A stretch of 6,147 nt of DNA from Saprospiraceae bacterium (GTDB taxonomy: Bacteria; Bacteroidota; Bacteroidia; Chitinophagales; Saprospiraceae): contig JAGQWW010000169.1 of assembly GCA_020436955.1 (NCBI GenBank), positions 1-6,147 on the forward strand, written 5' to 3'. Positions 5,694 through 6,147 of the stretch are shown here, piece after piece. The position numbers were made by a program, and so were the translations under genes. Each line of letters begins with the position of its first letter. Position 1 is the stretch's first letter. The notes below the pieces were generated by a model. That model saw only the letters and a list, made by a program, of their open reading frames with translations. It was not told the DNA's origin and searched no databases.

Positions 5694-6147
5694 TTATTGC
5701 GCGACAAGAATGGACTGTGAGATAATTTGTTCGTTAGTTTTTACCTGCAGGTGATATATACCACCGGGCTGAGAAAAATCTCTCAAATGTAAGACATTCA
5801 ATCCACTTTTTAATGTTGATTTTGCTGCATACACAAGCCTTCCTGCAGCATCATAGATGTTTAGTTGTGCTGGCATTGTGCTGGTCACTCCATCAATAAT
5901 TACCTGACTGGCACTGGTAACCGGGTTTGGATATACTTTCATAAAAAGTGATGAAGCTTGCTGCTCCTGGATTGCCGAAACTCCTAAATAGTATTTTTGG
6001 AAAACGGCATTTCCGGTAGAGGTACCTTCAAAATCGATGAAAACAATCTTCCAAAGGTCACCTGAAACCGTTTTTATAAAATATGCCTGGTCTTCATAGA
6101 CGGTCCATTCATTCGAATTCTGGAAATCAAAACTTTTCCACTCATAA
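5694..6147 (-). CDS. Secreted HmuY-like protein with T9SS type A sorting domain, C-terminal part (runs off the right edge)
   Basis: The frame is open from the right edge to a TAA at 5694-5696 and shows the last 150 residues. The first part (about 1-56) contains WTVYEDQAYFIKTVSGDLWK and IVFIDFEG followed by a G-x3-F-x-K pattern. This matches what I know of the C-terminal strands of HmuY-family haem-binding proteins. After a short linker comes a type A T9SS sorting domain (about 69-150): VYPNP, LNIYDAAGRLVY, GGIYHLQV and a basic or polar end strand, IISQSILVAQ. The protein is therefore expected to cross the outer membrane through the type IX system and to be released or attached at the surface. 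An internal ATG at 5942 would give only the sorting domain and is not the real start. HmuY genes often neighbour a TonB-dependent receptor, which would lie beyond the edge. The sorting domain is near certain; the HmuY assignment is less so. Confidence 0.88.
   Translation of the reverse strand, partial: YEWKSFDFQNSNEWTVYEDQAYFIKTVSGDLWKIVFIDFEGTSTGNAVFQKYYLGVSAIQEQQASSLFMKVYPNPVTSASQVIIDGVTSTMPAQLNIYDAAGRLVYAAKSTLKSGLNVLHLRDFSQPGGIYHLQVKTNEQIISQSILVAQ

Noticed and set aside
5694..5942. A separate 82-residue gene consisting only of a sorting domain
   Set aside because: The frame is open upstream to the window edge with coherent protein sequence, so this is the C-terminus of a larger secreted protein.
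1..6147. CRISPR arrays, insertion sequences, tRNA or rRNA genes
   Set aside because: No spaced direct repeats, transposase-like frames with terminal inverted repeats, or tRNA/rRNA signatures were seen by eye on either strand.

Overview
The window looks like a chromosomal segment from a member of the Bacteroidota, probably an environmental lineage such as Saprospiria, Cytophagia or Chitinophagia. The evidence is a type IX secretion C-terminal sorting domain, a lipoprotein with a Bacteroidota-type surface-export motif, gene starts without Shine-Dalgarno sequences, TAnnTTTG-like promoter elements and moderate GC. The exact lineage cannot be read from this sequence.

All six protein genes lie on the minus strand, so transcription runs from the right end to the left. 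At the right end (6147-5694) is the C-terminal part of a secreted protein with a HmuY-like domain followed by a type A T9SS sorting domain. Three bases later comes a probable surface lipoprotein of unknown function (5690-4800). It is followed by an FtsX/MacB-type ABC transporter permease (4747-3485) with a His/Asp/Glu-rich periplasmic insertion, and 11 bases later by a GNAT acetyltransferase (3473-2943). The first three genes read as a metal or haem acquisition locus. A TonB-dependent receptor would be expected just outside the right edge, and the permease's ATPase is not in view.

A 489-base gap (2454-2942) without a convincing protein gene separates this cluster from dnaG (2453-495, DNA primase, apparent TTG start). 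After 14 bases dnaG is followed by the start of a GT4 glycosyltransferase (480 to beyond base 1). The gap is the most unusual part of the window. Its right half holds a plus-strand array of structures: a two-part hairpin (2745-2789), a 16-bp helix rich in G-U pairs (2801-2869) followed by seven T, and a strong intrinsic terminator (2925-2960). The terminator can only serve a plus-strand transcript, yet no plus-strand gene is visible. I read this as an unannotated structured small RNA of about 240 nt. The left half of the gap is AT-rich, has several short perfect palindromes and probably carries the dnaG promoter.

Product names for the conserved genes are recognised from motifs by eye. No database search or folding program was run.
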